From Lunularia cruciata (Eukaryota > Streptophyta > Marchantiopsida > Lunulariales > Lunulariaceae), in contig OX419761.1 in the NCBI GenBank assembly GCA_948567375.1, positions 22,818,501-22,882,500 on the forward strand: a DNA stretch of 64,000 nucleotides, given 5' to 3'. Shown here one piece after another: positions 11,128-22,876 of this stretch. The number at the start of each line of letters is the position of its first letter. Position 1 is the first letter of the stretch. Position numbers and translations under genes: made by a program. Below the pieces are notes generated by a model that was given only the letters and a program-made list of their open reading frames with translations, made no database searches and had not been told where the DNA came from.

Positions 11128-11168
11128 GTAAAAAAACGCGAGTTTACAATAAGCTCGCGTTTTTTTAC
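11128..11168. repeat. Perfect 15-bp hairpin with 11-base loop
   Basis: Arm GTAAAAAAACGCGAG (11128-11142), loop of 11 bases, arm CTCGCGTTTTTTTAC (11154-11168). The arms are exact reverse complements. It lies about 220 bp beyond the last recognisable part of the Tigger-like transposase, so it may belong to that transposon's terminus or be a small foldback repeat. Confidence 0.85.
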
Positions 11169-11389
11169 ATCCCATTCCGGATTGAAAACTTACCGGATCA
11201 ACACGGTAAATTTATAATTTGTTGATTACACTAATCCGAAGGCATGAATAGTTATTTGGCAGCTTTCTATGATTCTTTCTCACATAATCATTGGATTTGT
11301 TTGCGGTGTGATGCTTTTCATTATAAAGACGCTACCAAGCAGAGATCTAGAAGTATGTAGATCTATAATTTTTAAATTCAAATTAACAA

Positions 11390-13020
11390 CATCCAAAAGA
11401 GTTTCTATCCAAGAAATTCTTCAACAGAAACTCTTGCAGATTTTTTTCATGTTGATCGGCATTTTCTTATTCATTATCCAGTATAACCTCATCCTCCAAC
11501 AATCCTCTTTCATCCTCCTCTTCAAGCTGCTGGTCAATATCTTAAGTAAAGTTTGTTATTTTCTTCGGAGTTGTGATCGTCAATGGTCAGAATGCTTGTA
11601 CCTCATCACTCATTGATACAATTGATATAGAGGAATTTGGCAAGAGACTAGAAACGGGCAAGTCCTGCATCAAAGAAATTAAATTCTCAACAATTCTATC
11701 ATCAGAATTATCGACAAAAATTTCAGGTTCTTGAGAGCGGAAATCAGGAATAATATCTGCTTTCTTGAATGTTTAGATTGAAATATCATTCCATGTGGTA
11801 CCACATATTTTGCAGTATCAAGAAGGTGGGCAGGTCTTCCAAACTTGACACCTACAGCACCACGTTTCATTCTAGAGGTCTATGTTTCTACCGGAGTTTA
11901 ACAACTTTAGTAAGATCATGATATAAAAGACTGTCTTTCAGAAGCAAGTATTTGTAACACTTTTCGAGAGTAACAATAATTCCTATACTCATTGGCTACT
12001 CCAATGTCACTTCATGGCTATTCCATGAAGTGACATTGGGTGGAGAAAAATGCAAACCCCTCTAATATCTTTCTCGGAATGTTGTGAATGCCATGGTGCA
12101 TTATCTAAGATTAGCAACACCCTACGACCAGTTCTTTTTCTAACAAATGGTCTGGAAACCTGCTCGAACCATTGGTTAAAGATAGTAAGATCCATCCAAA
12201 CTTTATTTGCTGAAAATATAGGATTGGCCACTGGCGTCCATAAATACACGCAAGGCTTTAGCTTTGGATATCATTGCAATAGGAAGACACTTTGTTCTGG
12301 TCGCATTATACAACAGACAATAAGACTGGCCCTTTCTTTTGAATTTTTTTTCTCCCTCAAATAGTGGAAACATCTTCCGTTGGCAGCAAAATAGTAGAGC
12401 AAGGCAACAATCAGAAAAATATACCTGTCTTGTCCATATTATAAACGCAAGCAATATCATAATCTTTGATAATCCCATCGAGCTCATAGAGTGCACTGTT
12501 TGAGGGTTGTTTCGGTCAACTTCGCCACCTTCACACCACGAAGTAAAATCGCTCCTAGACCATGCCTAGTTCTAAACTTTTGATACCATCCCGAACTAGC
12601 TTGAAATTTGGTCACAGAATCACCCAATGTTGGAGAAATTTTTGCTTTTGTGATAATCAGTGACGGTGGAACTCAATATAGAGCATCCAACAACCCTCAA
12701 TAAATTCAAACAATTTTTGCTCTAACTCGGAAAATTGTGACTTTCACCGATACTTCAACACTCATTGCTCTAACTTTGATTTTGTTTGCAGCCGCCAAGA
12801 TATTGTGAATAGTTTTATCATTCATTCACTCTCTGCCTAAGCTCCGTCCGCATGGAGGGTTTCTTACCATTAGCTTGCTCTTGTTGGAGCTCCTTAACAA
12901 TCTCGAGACGTTGAACATCGTTGAGACAAGTGCCTTCTCTTCTCTTACATTTTTTAACACCTCCAATCTCTCCCGAAACCATATCCAAAAACTGCATATG
13001 TAAGGCTAATCGTTTCACAT
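11390..13020 (-). pseudogene. Tigger/pogo-like DDE transposase pseudogene
   Basis: Minus-strand relic of a Tc1/mariner-superfamily transposase of the pogo/Tigger type. Read downward from 13020: an N-terminal piece 'VQRLEIVKELQQEQANGKKPS' (helix-turn-helix region), a broken CENP-B-like region to about 12530, then the first catalytic segment 'YNMDKTGIFF' near 12460, 'KERASLIVCC' near 12350, 'CLPIAMISKAKA' near 12290, and the second catalytic segment VLLILDNAPWHS with Asp at about 12105-12103. Downstream (11870-11680) 'TTWNDISI' and 'KKADIIPDF' match the family's C-terminal part, followed by an acidic tail. Many stops and frameshifts; inactive. It may still be a source of non-autonomous relatives elsewhere. 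Confidence 0.85.
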
Positions 13021-13125
13021 TTCATTTCCTGATACAGCTCTATCCCTCCAAGAGCCATATCACAAAGGTCCGCCCTAAATCCGCAACTTTTTGATAAATC
13101 TGCACCGGAGTCTATACATCAAGGT

Positions 13126-13150
13126 GCGGACTTATCCGCGAGCTGACTGT
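13126..13150. repeat. Candidate outer end of the Tigger-like transposon
   Basis: GCGGACTTATCCGC (13126-13139) is a 5-bp-arm palindrome, followed by GAGCTGACTGTA. On minus this reads TACAGTCAGCTCGCGG, a plausible TA target plus CAGT-type terminus as in pogo-like elements. The opposite end was not found, so this is tentative. Confidence 0.3.
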
Positions 13151-16100
13151 ACCTTCATGAAAAAGTGGATTTAGGTTTATTATGGTTGAATTTATATGGC
13201 TTGTATATCCCGTCTATGACATGTGATTTCGTGTTTCATGAAAGAGATAGACCCCACTCCACTTAAAGAGGATGCCATTGAGATTATGGCACTCCCCAAG
13301 TGTTGGATAATACCACCTACATCAGCTCTACTAGGTAGCATAGCATATAGATGTATCGTAGAGGATGTAGTTGTATGAAAGTTCCTTTGATAATTCATGA
13401 AAGGTAAGATGTACTCTTGATAGTAGAAATTTCGTATTAAACATTCTACATATTTCATAGAAAATTCTATGGTGACTTTACCAAGTGTTAGTTTGATTTA
13501 GCATATTACCCTTGCCTGTCATGTGCATGTATTCTTATATACACAACTAGACAGTTCATGTGCAAATACTTTTCAAAAGGCAATGAATGTAAGGGGACAA
13601 CATACTATATTCTTGTATTCCCGAGTAGTCATCTAGAATATACTTTTGTTGAAGTGATTGTAAAGATAAACCTACCATATTTGCCTCTTTCTTTGCATGG
13701 AGTAGAAATTTGAGTAGGCCAATTTTTATTGTTTCTAGTTTTCTTGGGATAGAAGACATGGACTACGAATAGTTGGGTACTCAATCAATCAATGCATCAA
13801 AGATATTGTCTTGTACTCTAATTTCTTTCCAATTTTGATGTGTTGATTGTTCATATTTGTAGCCAAGAATCATTTGTCTAATGTATCCCAATAAAACACT
13901 ATCAAGTTTTTTAGGATTGAGATGGATTAAAGTAATGACGATTGGTTATATGTGAGAACTGTTATTTGTTTCATCATCTTAGAATCGTCCCACAGTCTTC
14001 AAATGCAGCGACCCCCTCTGGCGCCACCTTTACCGCAACGTCCCGCCACACCTGCTTCGGATATACCTCACTTCTTTTTCTAACTCGCGGCCACCTCACA
14101 TTTAGCTAAAAAGTACTCGCGGTTCATAATTTATTACCAAACGAAAAATCGGCTACGAGAGCAGCTTCGTATTTGGCAAAAGAAAAGATTGGTACGGCTG
14201 GGGTCTGCATAATTTTATAAATTATGAATAAGGAAGAACTTAAATGTGTCTGTTTTTGCATCTATTTGAAATAGAAGGAACTGCAATTATTTGTCTAATG
14301 TATCCCAATAAAAGACTATCCAATAATAATAGGACGGATTAAATTAATGACTATTGGCTATATGGGAGACTTTTTATTTGTTGCATCGTCTTAGAATATT
14401 AAAAACTATTAATAAAGAGGAACTCAAATGTTTCTATTATTCCACCTATTGGAAATAGAAGCTAAGTATGAATTGCTCAAACTCTAAAAATTTAAATGAT
14501 GCAAGCGAACTAAATCCTATCATACAAAGTGACAAATTATGAGTAAATTCTACATCAATCTCAACTAACCAAGATAGACAATAAGCACCTTATGGTTTTG
14601 ATGTAAACTTATGTTATACAACGAACATTAGTATAATGTAGGTGTTGCTACTGTAAAGACTCTCTTTATTTATTAGAGGATTCGAATTTTAAAGCATCAT
14701 GGATGACTAGAAATCTGATGATAAATTGAGTTGTTTGCTGATAGGATAATTAATAAAGAAAGACCAGCATAATTAAAAAGATATCAAGGTTTTTGATATC
14801 ATAACACACCCTTCATATCACCTGGATATCTTAGGTGCGGTAGGGCAGATTTCTTCATATCACCTGGATATCTTAGGTGCGGTAGGGCAGATTTCTGATA
14901 CAGACTCTATTGGGGCTTAGCCCCATGTTACCTTTTTTGTCTCTCCCTTGTACGGCTTGATGATGGGGTCTTCCCATCCTTCATTTTTCCTACGCGGTCG
15001 CCTTTTTCTCTTCATATCACAAGATCAAGCATAGCACACCTTTCAGTGGCGGGAATAAATTTCACCAAATGGAGGTAAATCAAGCAACACCAGCCTTCAC
15101 ATCATAGTATCAAGCATAGCACACCTTTCAGTCGCGGGAATAAATTTCACCAAATAGGAGTAAAAGGAGATTTATATGCCAACCTATCTATTCCTTACGT
15201 GAAACTTTTGATGGCTACCATGGTCACATATTGGCGACTGTTTGCATATCAATAAGAACCAAACCGTGTTCACAAGGATACTGTTTGGAAAGGACTAGAC
15301 TTGAAGAAAAAATCATTTTTGTAGTTTTTCTAATTGTTATCCGTTTAGCCTCTTAGGAAAAAACCACTCTTAAAAAGAATGTAATGTCACCAAGAATGTA
15401 CATTACAAGAAGTAAAAAGAAAGGCTCACATTCAAAACTCCAACTAAACTTCTAAAGGTGATGACAAAGTCTTATACGAAGAGTGTACTTCACTAGAAAG
15501 ATTTCTATTCCAAAGGGCATGTTCTACCATTCCCACAAGACACATTTTCTCTCTCAAAGGATCTTTGCATTAGTGCCTGTTTTTTTATCTTCATGTTTGT
15601 TAAGTATTGTCAAAACTACATGTCACTTGACTCCCGTCAAAAGATTATTTCAAGAAAACTACACTAGGAATCACACATAGGATGCCCCAAATACCAAGAA
15701 TCAAACACACAAGACACTCAATACCCTCCTTGGTAAAGCACTCAACATCCACACTACAATGAACAAACATTAGTATTCAAAATTAAGCAAAATTGACAAA
15801 GAGATTTTGGCTCATTTATTTTATTTGACCTCTATTAACTGAATAAATATTTACAATGAATGATAGCCTTAAGTAGCAAAAAGACACTAAGAACCAGAGA
15901 AATCTAATAGTTGATAGGCTAACACCTACAAAGATCTCTATCAAAACTTCAAGTATCCATATTTACAATTAAGATCTCCTTACCTTTTTTAGTCCGTACA
16001 AGGCCTTATCTTGTTTATTTACAATTATTCCACACTTGCCTTTGGAGTACAATAATTTCTTCCCAAAGAAGGTTGCTACTAGCTTCTTCTCTAAGTGGAT

Positions 16101-16732
16101 ACTTCAAAAGTTCCTTTTACAAAGAATACTAATTGTGAAAAAAATCTTCAAAAACTTATTGCAAAAAGCTAGCTTTACCTTTAGTTTTACTAAGGAATAG
16201 TTTAATTATTTCATTGGAAATTACTATCTCTAGTCCTAAGCTATCACATCTACTATCTTGTTTATTTACAATTATTTCATATTTGCCTTTGGACTGTGGA
16301 GGACAATAATTTCTCCACAAAGAAGGTTCCTACTACCTATCTTATTTGGATTACAACTTAAAAAGTTCCTATCACAAAGAATACTAATTGCAAAAAGACT
16401 TCAAAAAATCTTATTGCAAAAAGCTAGCTTTACCTTTCGTTGTCCTGAGGAATAGTTTAATTCTCTTCTTGGAATCTATTAAATCTATTATCTCCTTGGA
16501 GTCTATCAAATCTTAAGGTGTCACAAGATTCACTCAATTTACTATCCGTATGCTCTCTTAAGTGTAAAACTGAACAATGTGATGAAATTCATTTTCCAAC
16601 GACCAAAATACTACAAAGTCTTTACTAAATAAATAGACATAGAGTTGGTTTAGGTATAACTACTAATCTCTCTCAATCTTCCAAGACATTTCCCAAATTA
16701 ATCCAAATCCTCCAGACTCAAACTCAACCTCC
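13151..16732. other. AT-rich anonymous DNA with local duplications
   Basis: No coding region recognised. It contains an imperfect direct repeat of about 110 bp (13868-13988 and 14287-14398, both with TTTGTCTAATGTATCCCAAT). A perfect 42-bp tandem duplication is listed separately at 14812-14895. A repeat of about 50 bp spans 15023-15073 and 15107-15161 (AAGCATAGCACACCTTTCAG). An imperfect direct repeat of about 215 bp spans 16009-16221 and 16254-16475 (TTGTTTATTTACAATTATT to GCTAGCTTTACCTTT). These look like decayed repeats rather than genes. Confidence 0.6.
14812..14895. repeat. Perfect 42-bp tandem duplication
   Basis: Units 14812-14853 and 14854-14895 are identical, starting TTCATATCACCTGGATATC and ending GGGCAGATTTC. 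It lies just after a GATATC...GATATC inverted pair near 14780-14800. Confidence 0.92.
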
Positions 16733-16764
16733 AACATTGATTAAAGATTTGATTAACCACATAG

Positions 16765-16824
16765 CGTTTCATATGCAAAACACACTCTAAACAAAAGTTT
16801 AGAGTGTGTTTTGCATATCAAACG
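16765..16824. repeat. 28-bp foldback hairpin with AAAA loop
   Basis: Arms 16765-16792 and 16797-16824 are reverse complements with one mismatch; the loop is AAAA. The core is ATATGCAAAACACACTCTAA. The left arm with its flank (16733-16792) recurs as a direct repeat at about 16910-16975, so the segment behaves like a small foldback or MITE-like repeat. Confidence 0.85.
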
Positions 16825-16975
16825 ATGAAGATTTACCCCAAAAAAGGTTTAAAATACAATTCTCTTCATCACGTTATGAAGTAGAATTGCTGCAAACAAC
16901 TCAACTCCAACATTTGATTAAAGATTTGATCAACCATACATCGTTTGCAAAACATATGCAAAACACACTCTAATA

Positions 16976-18689
16976 CTTTTTAAATATTTTTTTAAAGTAC
17001 AATTGTCTTTATAAACCTGATGACTTCATCAGGTTATGAAGATTGCTGCAAACATGATCCCCCCAAAATGTCTTATGCCTTTTTCCAACCCCAAACCAAA
17101 CCCTCCTAACTCCCTCCTTCTTGTCTGTCAAAATCCTCCTTCCTGCCTATTGAAAACTCTTGCTTCTTGGCTATTCAAACCTTCCTTCTTTTTTTATACC
17201 ATACACTGCCTTAGTTCTCTCACCCTTTCACCAAGTAAGTTTCAGATGAAACCTTCAACTAGCAATAGATTCCCTGTCCAATTCACTTCCAAATCTTTCC
17301 CATCCTTGTCCCTTCATACGATAAGCATCACTCATTGTCTGGCCTCAGTAAAACGAGGCCCCAAGAATAGAATAACACAAGGATCTATTGTCGCTTGTGA
17401 GTTTCTATACTTGCTTCTATTGGTTTGCCGATCAAATCCGCTTCAGTTCTTGCTTCAGTCCCATTGGAGAAAGTCAAGATGCAGCACACGTGCTGCTCCT
17501 GCTCATCCTCATTCTAGTGCTTGCAATCAATCCAATCCCACCACTGGAAAAACTCTCCCCTGATATATATTGTAAGAAACCTCAAATAACACTCCAAGAA
17601 CTCGACCTGGCTAATGACAGTGAGACAAGAGAAGTGAGACAAGAGAACGCACTAAGGCTAATGGCATATGACAAATACACTACGGCAGAAGATTAAAAAA
17701 TTCCTCGCATTGGTCCTCCAGTCCAACGTTTTCCTCGATCCGGAACTAATCCGACTTAAGCTACTACAGATCCATCAATCGGTCCCCCGGTCTCACCATC
17801 ATCAACTTCATATTCCTTCCTTCCTGTCGAAACCCTTATTGGCAGTCCAAAATCTTCTTTCCTGTCTAAACTCTCCTGCCTGTCGAAACCCTTCTTTCTT
17901 GGCTCTTGAAAGAAAACCTTTCTCTTGTATATCAAAATCGACTATGGCCAAAGACTCATCGGTATAGATCCAAGCTTTTCAAATCCCTCGTCTGCAAGGT
18001 TTGTCTCGTCCAAATCACCCGACTACCCCCATGATCAAGGGCTTTGGCAACTCCTCCACACGCAAAAAGCCTATTCACATCCCCACAAACAGGTCACGAG
18101 CTGCTTCTCTTCCCTGCCCTATCTTTTGCTTGTCTTTTTTGTTTTTGTTTTATTCCTTGAATCGAAGAAGTTCTCCGAGCTGTCTCGGAGCCGAACCACA
18201 TTTGCCGATAATTTTGAGAACTAAGCTTGACAATTGTCCATCAGCAGCAGATCTATCAAACGAGGAGCTCTCGCACCTAAACTATGGCGGTATGTAATCT
18301 GCAACCGTGAACCAGGAAGGAGTACTAATCATATAGTGCCAAAATAGTGCCTCCGGCAGTGTGTCCCGGTCCATCAGTAATACCGGGGTTATCTAAAGAC
18401 TGCGTTAATGTTTTGATTACCCTAACACGCTATGAAGATTACCCTATCGTAAGCTCTTTACCAACGTGAGAAAAATAATACACTAAATCAACCTGCAACA
18501 AAATAACTGGGCTCATACAAGAGTTACCACAGTTACAAGTTATCTACTGCTACTTTAAATGAAGTTCCACATAGTCAAAGATATACTATAGAAAAAATAT
18601 ACAAACATAACCAAAACATGATTGCTTTTACAACAGGTAAGGAGTCTATGACAGTGATCCATCCTAGGTTCTTCAAATGTCTTCTTACT
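16976..18689. other. Pyrimidine-rich stretch, no gene recognised
   Basis: The plus strand from about 17040 to 18200 is C/T-rich with recurring TTCCTGTC and CTTCTTGGCT blocks. It gives several open frames (17036-17563, 17668-17967, 17925-18224) with no recognisable domain and low-complexity Pro/Ser/Leu composition. Its style resembles the reverse complement of the purine-rich 1495-4838 insertion, but I could not align the two convincingly. Confidence 0.45.
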
Positions 18690-20260
18690 CCAGGATCTGG
18701 GCCTGCACCTTCATCTCATGCACCTGGTTCTAAAGATCCTCCAAATTTTTGAGTATCTTTGCCTCGACTTGCTTATGAGTAATCTGCAGTACTTTGGCGG
18801 TAATCTCTTCCTACAACTTCTACCGGTTTGTGGTCCCCTCCTTCTCTTTCTACAACTCTGCTTGCAGGGCTTTGAGCAGAAGACTAGCCTCCTTAGTGTA
18901 CTCTTCCAAGAAGGTCTCTTGAGTAACAACTTTACTCTTCTCTTCTTGCAAATTACACTGCAACCAAGGAATGTATGTGTTTTTGTTTTGCATCTTGCTC
19001 TCATGCCACTTCTATTTTTGACTGCTTTTCACTCAAAGCATTCACATATTTTTGCAGCTTGTGCACTTCATCTTTGGAGCTCTTCTTTGCAACCTCAAGC
19101 AAAGTATTATGTCTCTTTAGCTCCTCTTTTTCTTGCAAGAAAGTGTCATTTCTCCTACACTCTTCCTTGTATACATTTTGGTACTTCTCCGCCTCCTCCT
19201 TCCAATGGTTATTCTTTACCTTCAATGCATACTCATTTGTATGCATCTTCTTCACCAAGGAGCCAAACCTCCTTATATTGTGGCAAGATCATCTACAAAT
19301 ACTTGAACAAGGGGCCATAGAGTTCATCACAAAAGCTATGTCTTCTTCTTGTATCTCTACTTCTTCCTTAACTTCCTCTCCTTTTACTTCATGCATATCC
19401 AATTCCAAAGGCAAACTTGGGTGCACTAGAGTCACAAGTTCTTCATCCCAAAGATCTTCTTGGTCTTTAGCTCTATGATTCCCTTCAGCTTGTTCTTCAT
19501 TTCTTGAGGTGCAGACTCCACATTTTCATGTTCATGATCTCCTTTGGACTTGGTTTTGTCTTTGGTAGTGTTAACTCCTACTCTTCTTCATCATCATCAT
19601 CATCTTTTTCTTTTTCTTTGGCTTTGTCATCTCAAAAGATACATCTTCCACTTGTGGATTTTTTAGGTGCTTCTCGGCTATTTGGGTGGGTTTTGTTGGT
19701 GATCTTTTTTTTTTTTGTGGAATTTGTTCTTGTTCACCTTCACATACTCACCTATTTTAGCAAATTTTGCATCTGCTTCCCAAATGGCCTTTATGGTACT
19801 CTTTACCTTTGATTAAGTGGTGAAGTACTCTGCAAACCTAAAGTAATTGGGGAATTGCTTTTGCTCTTTGTTGTTGAGTAAATGTTGCAACAACAAAGAG
19901 CAAAGAGGTGCAAGTAGATTGCTCCTCCATGTTCTTTGAGCTCCTTGATCATTGCCCAAGCCTACCAATAGAAAATCTAACTCCAATAGATAATTACTTC
20001 TTGGTATACATGCTCAAAGAAGATCACAAAGTTTATAGTTAGGTATGTTGTTTGTTTGGGTGAAATTATTTCATCAAGGATGACACAAGTGCTTTTTTTG
20101 CAAGGTCCTTGTAATTTTGCATCCTCCAACTATTGCTTGTGGATCTTTCTCTATTGAAGGAGTTTGCAATCTTTGGGTTCATCCATTCTCCAATGTCTCC
20201 AAACTTGGTATCAAAGGTAAGTCCCTTGGATTTACCTACATCCATCCAAAGTACCATCGT
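18690..20260 (-). pseudogene. Diverged CC-like protein: N-domain, acidic stretch, coiled coil
   Basis: Minus strand, same order as the CC-element protein but clearly diverged. 20257-20066 encodes 'FGDIGEWMNPKIANSFNRE' and 'LAKKALVSSLMK'. Frames at about 19950-19780 suggest a hydrophobic segment in the position of the HFYLGLNLL block of CC-elements. 19700-19480 is Lys/Glu/Asp-rich. 19258-19001 is a strong coiled coil (LKVKNNHWKEEAEKYQN, EKEELKRHNTLLEVAKK), continuing in another frame to about 18711. The C-terminal VGVQMSLE motif of CC-elements is absent. Stops and frame changes make it a pseudogene. Relationship to CC-elements is inferred from domain order, not close identity. Confidence 0.5.
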
Positions 20261-21844
20261 CTAAAGTCCTTTGGTCCACTCCTTTAGATTGTCCCAAAGT
20301 TCCCTAACTCCTAATGTTGAGTGCTTTTCATTTCTTGGACAATTGTGGGAGAGCTAAGGTCCCAATTCCATGATAAAAATAACATATACAACCGTTGCTC
20401 ATTAGCTCATCTCATGCATATCCCACTTATCCACCATTAGTGTAATACTAGTAGCTTAACATATTATCCAAAGGGAGAAATTGGCTTGGTAATATCTAGA
20501 AGGATATTATGGGATGAACTAAGTAGATCCTAGAGAGGTGTCACCAATAGAGTACTTCCACTAATAGGATAGGAATCAAAAACATTCTAAAAACTTTAGA
20601 ACCATTTTTGGAGGCCTAAACAAATTAACTAGTCCTTAAAAATAGATGTATTTTATCCCTTTGGAAAGAGAGGCTTGCCTTCACCTCCCATTTTTGTCTT
20701 TTTGGCTTTTGTCTTTTTGAGCTTTCTAATGTGTTCTACGTATATACATTGCTACACAACATACATCATTGTCAACATCACACACTATAGAAGCACAACT
20801 CACACATAAGTCATACATGGACTCGTAAGTGCCACAATCGCCCCCCTAGTTGGTGGTTAGGTTCCCTCTAACTTCAGATAGCCATCTACTCCAAGTATAT
20901 GGTATACCCTATGCTGGACAAAAGATCAGAAAGCCAAGTGCTATCAAGCCCCATCGTTAGTTGCCTATCTATAATCTATACCATATAAAGGATGAACTAG
21001 CTATAGGTCAAGTACATCTAGGACATAACCATTGATTTTAAGGAACCACCATGAGGGGAGGAGTCAGACATGCATGTGCCATCCTCTCAAACAACTATCA
21101 CACACTAACATAGTAGTAGCTCCACTTGAAGAGCCACATAACACACACCTTAAGCTTGCACGTACAAGTGCCAAGCTTGGGTTCATAGTACCATCAATGT
21201 TTAGGAGGTGGCATGGCGCAGATGATCCTTCCAAACAACACCATCACATCCTTCCAACACAAGGACTCCAGATGGAAAAACCTCACGCACTCTCAAGATA
21301 GTGTGGCATGTCAAAACATTAAGTGTCATTAGTGTTGTCTGTTGTAGATATACATAACCACTTGGATGAAATTGACGAATCAAGGGTCTATAACCTCCTC
21401 CTCAAATAGTAGCATAATGTAAGGTATCCCTATGTTGAGCAATTACCAAGTTCTCAAAGGCCATTGATATCACTCTCCAAAAGATCTCTGCCTATTGAGA
21501 ACATGCACTCACCCATACATCTAAATCATCCAAGTCCAGGACTATAGTAGCATCTTGACAAATGGCGGCAAGTAAATTTGGATCTCATCCATAGACTATA
21601 AAGTAAGGAGAGAAGGATGCTAAGGAGGCTTGCTAGCTCAACTAATAGCTCATGGCAATTCAAGGTAACTGGAGATCCCAATCTCCCAAGTGGCCTCTTT
21701 GCAAACCATACTTTCACAATCCTCTCTTCACCATTTGAACCACTCTCTTTGCTAAGCATCATTCAATGCTCCTATGCCACAATTACCTTCATTACCTATT
21801 ATGGGATTGGGTTATTTACCATTGACTATGAGATATTATTGATA
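20261..21844. other. No gene recognised
   Basis: Anonymous, weakly AT-rich sequence with only short, low-information frames. It ends where a plus-strand gypsy integrase core begins. It may be leader or spacer DNA of a decayed element, but nothing in it identifies one. Confidence 0.45.
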
Positions 21845-22075
21845 TGTTTTGGTGATGGTGGAGCACTTTTCCAAGTGGATTGAGTTGGTGGCACTTCTTG
21901 GCAAGTCCAATGAAAGGATGGCTTATTCATTCTTAGATCGGGTTCTTAGTCATTTTGGTGCATCAGTTGGGGTTTTGACTGATCAACATACAAAGTCCTT
22001 GGGGGAGTTTCAGGTCTTGTGTGACAAGGCTTTGATTGATCATTGTACTACCTCCCAAAATCACCTTGAGGTAGA
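21845..22075 (+). pseudogene. Gypsy integrase core fragment, plus orientation
   Basis: The plus-strand frame gives 'MVMVEHFSKWIELVAL' and 'AYSFLDRVLSHFGASVGVLTD' and ends near 'DGLA'. This corresponds to the integrase catalytic core from its first Asp region through the second (VLTDQ). It abuts, head to head, a minus-strand integrase zinc-binding region at 22076 onward. The two cannot come from one uninterrupted element, so the junction is an inversion or a separate truncated insertion. Confidence 0.8.
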
Positions 22076-22871
22076 TGGCTTAGCTCTTTGTCACAAACCA
22101 CACATCTGGCAACAAATTGTTGTACCTTTGTCTGCATACTATGCCACCAATAATGACTCTGGAGTAAGCTGTATGTATGCTTTACTCCAAAATGTCCTAG
22201 CTCCTTGTGAGCATGACGGACCAACTCTGGTCTCTGAGATGGAAGTGGTACTACTTGCACTCTACCATCCTCCCATACACACAAACGGTGTCTACTGTCC
22301 AATCTGAACTGTTTGGCTTGCTGAAGAACATGGTCTCTCTCCTTGGTCCCAACTGTGCCACCCACAACACCAGTGCAAAGATAGTCCATCACCAAGATAT
22401 CATCATGACTGTCTCGCTGAACTATACCAATATCTTCACTCTTTGGATCTGTGACCTCAATAACTCCTCTTGTATGTGCTGAGAGAGATACCACCAAAGC
22501 CTCAAAAAATATACAAAAAAGGCAGATGCATCCCAACCTAGAACCATCTCCTCATCTAGTTCGCCCTGTCAACGTGCTTTGGTCTGATCTTGTTGGCTGG
22601 GACATGCATTTCTACTCATCTCATCTACATCATGGTTCACCACTCCATATCTATAAACAATCATGAAATCATACTCCTATAAAATCAGAGCCCATTGTGC
22701 AAGCTTCCATGAAAGCTTATTGGACTCCATCAACCACTTTACTGGTTGATGATTAGTGATGAGAGTAAAGGGGTTACCAAATAGATAACATCAGAAATGT
22801 GCTACTGCCCCAATTGCTTCCAAGCACTCTCCCTCATATGAACTATACGTTGCCTTTGGTGAATTTTTGGA
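22076..22871 (-). pseudogene. Gyp-C: RNase H end and integrase zinc-binding domain
   Basis: Minus-strand gypsy pol, the most downstream Gyp-C piece. Just inside 22871 it reads 'ATYSSYEGECLEAIGAVAHF' and then '.HQPVKWLMESNKLS', the C-terminal RNase H region. At 22330-22090 the integrase HHCC zinc-binding motif follows (HKELGHFGVKHTYSLLQSHYWW, then VARCVVCDK). The catalytic core expected next is missing; instead the sequence turns into a plus-strand core fragment. Upstream coding continues at 24752 on the other side of CC-2. Stops are present. Confidence 0.85.
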
Positions 22872-22876
22872 GTGGC

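Noticed and set aside
11128-11168. Hairpin followed by T run as a bacterial-type terminator
   Set aside because: The surrounding DNA is clearly plant nuclear; the T tract is within the palindrome arm, not after it.
11269-11616. Plus frame of 115 residues, hydrophobic
   Set aside because: Antisense to the acidic C-terminal tail of the Tigger-like transposase.
17036-18300. Several plus frames of about 100-175 residues
   Set aside because: Overlapping frames in low-complexity C/T-rich DNA with no domain; not supported as genes.
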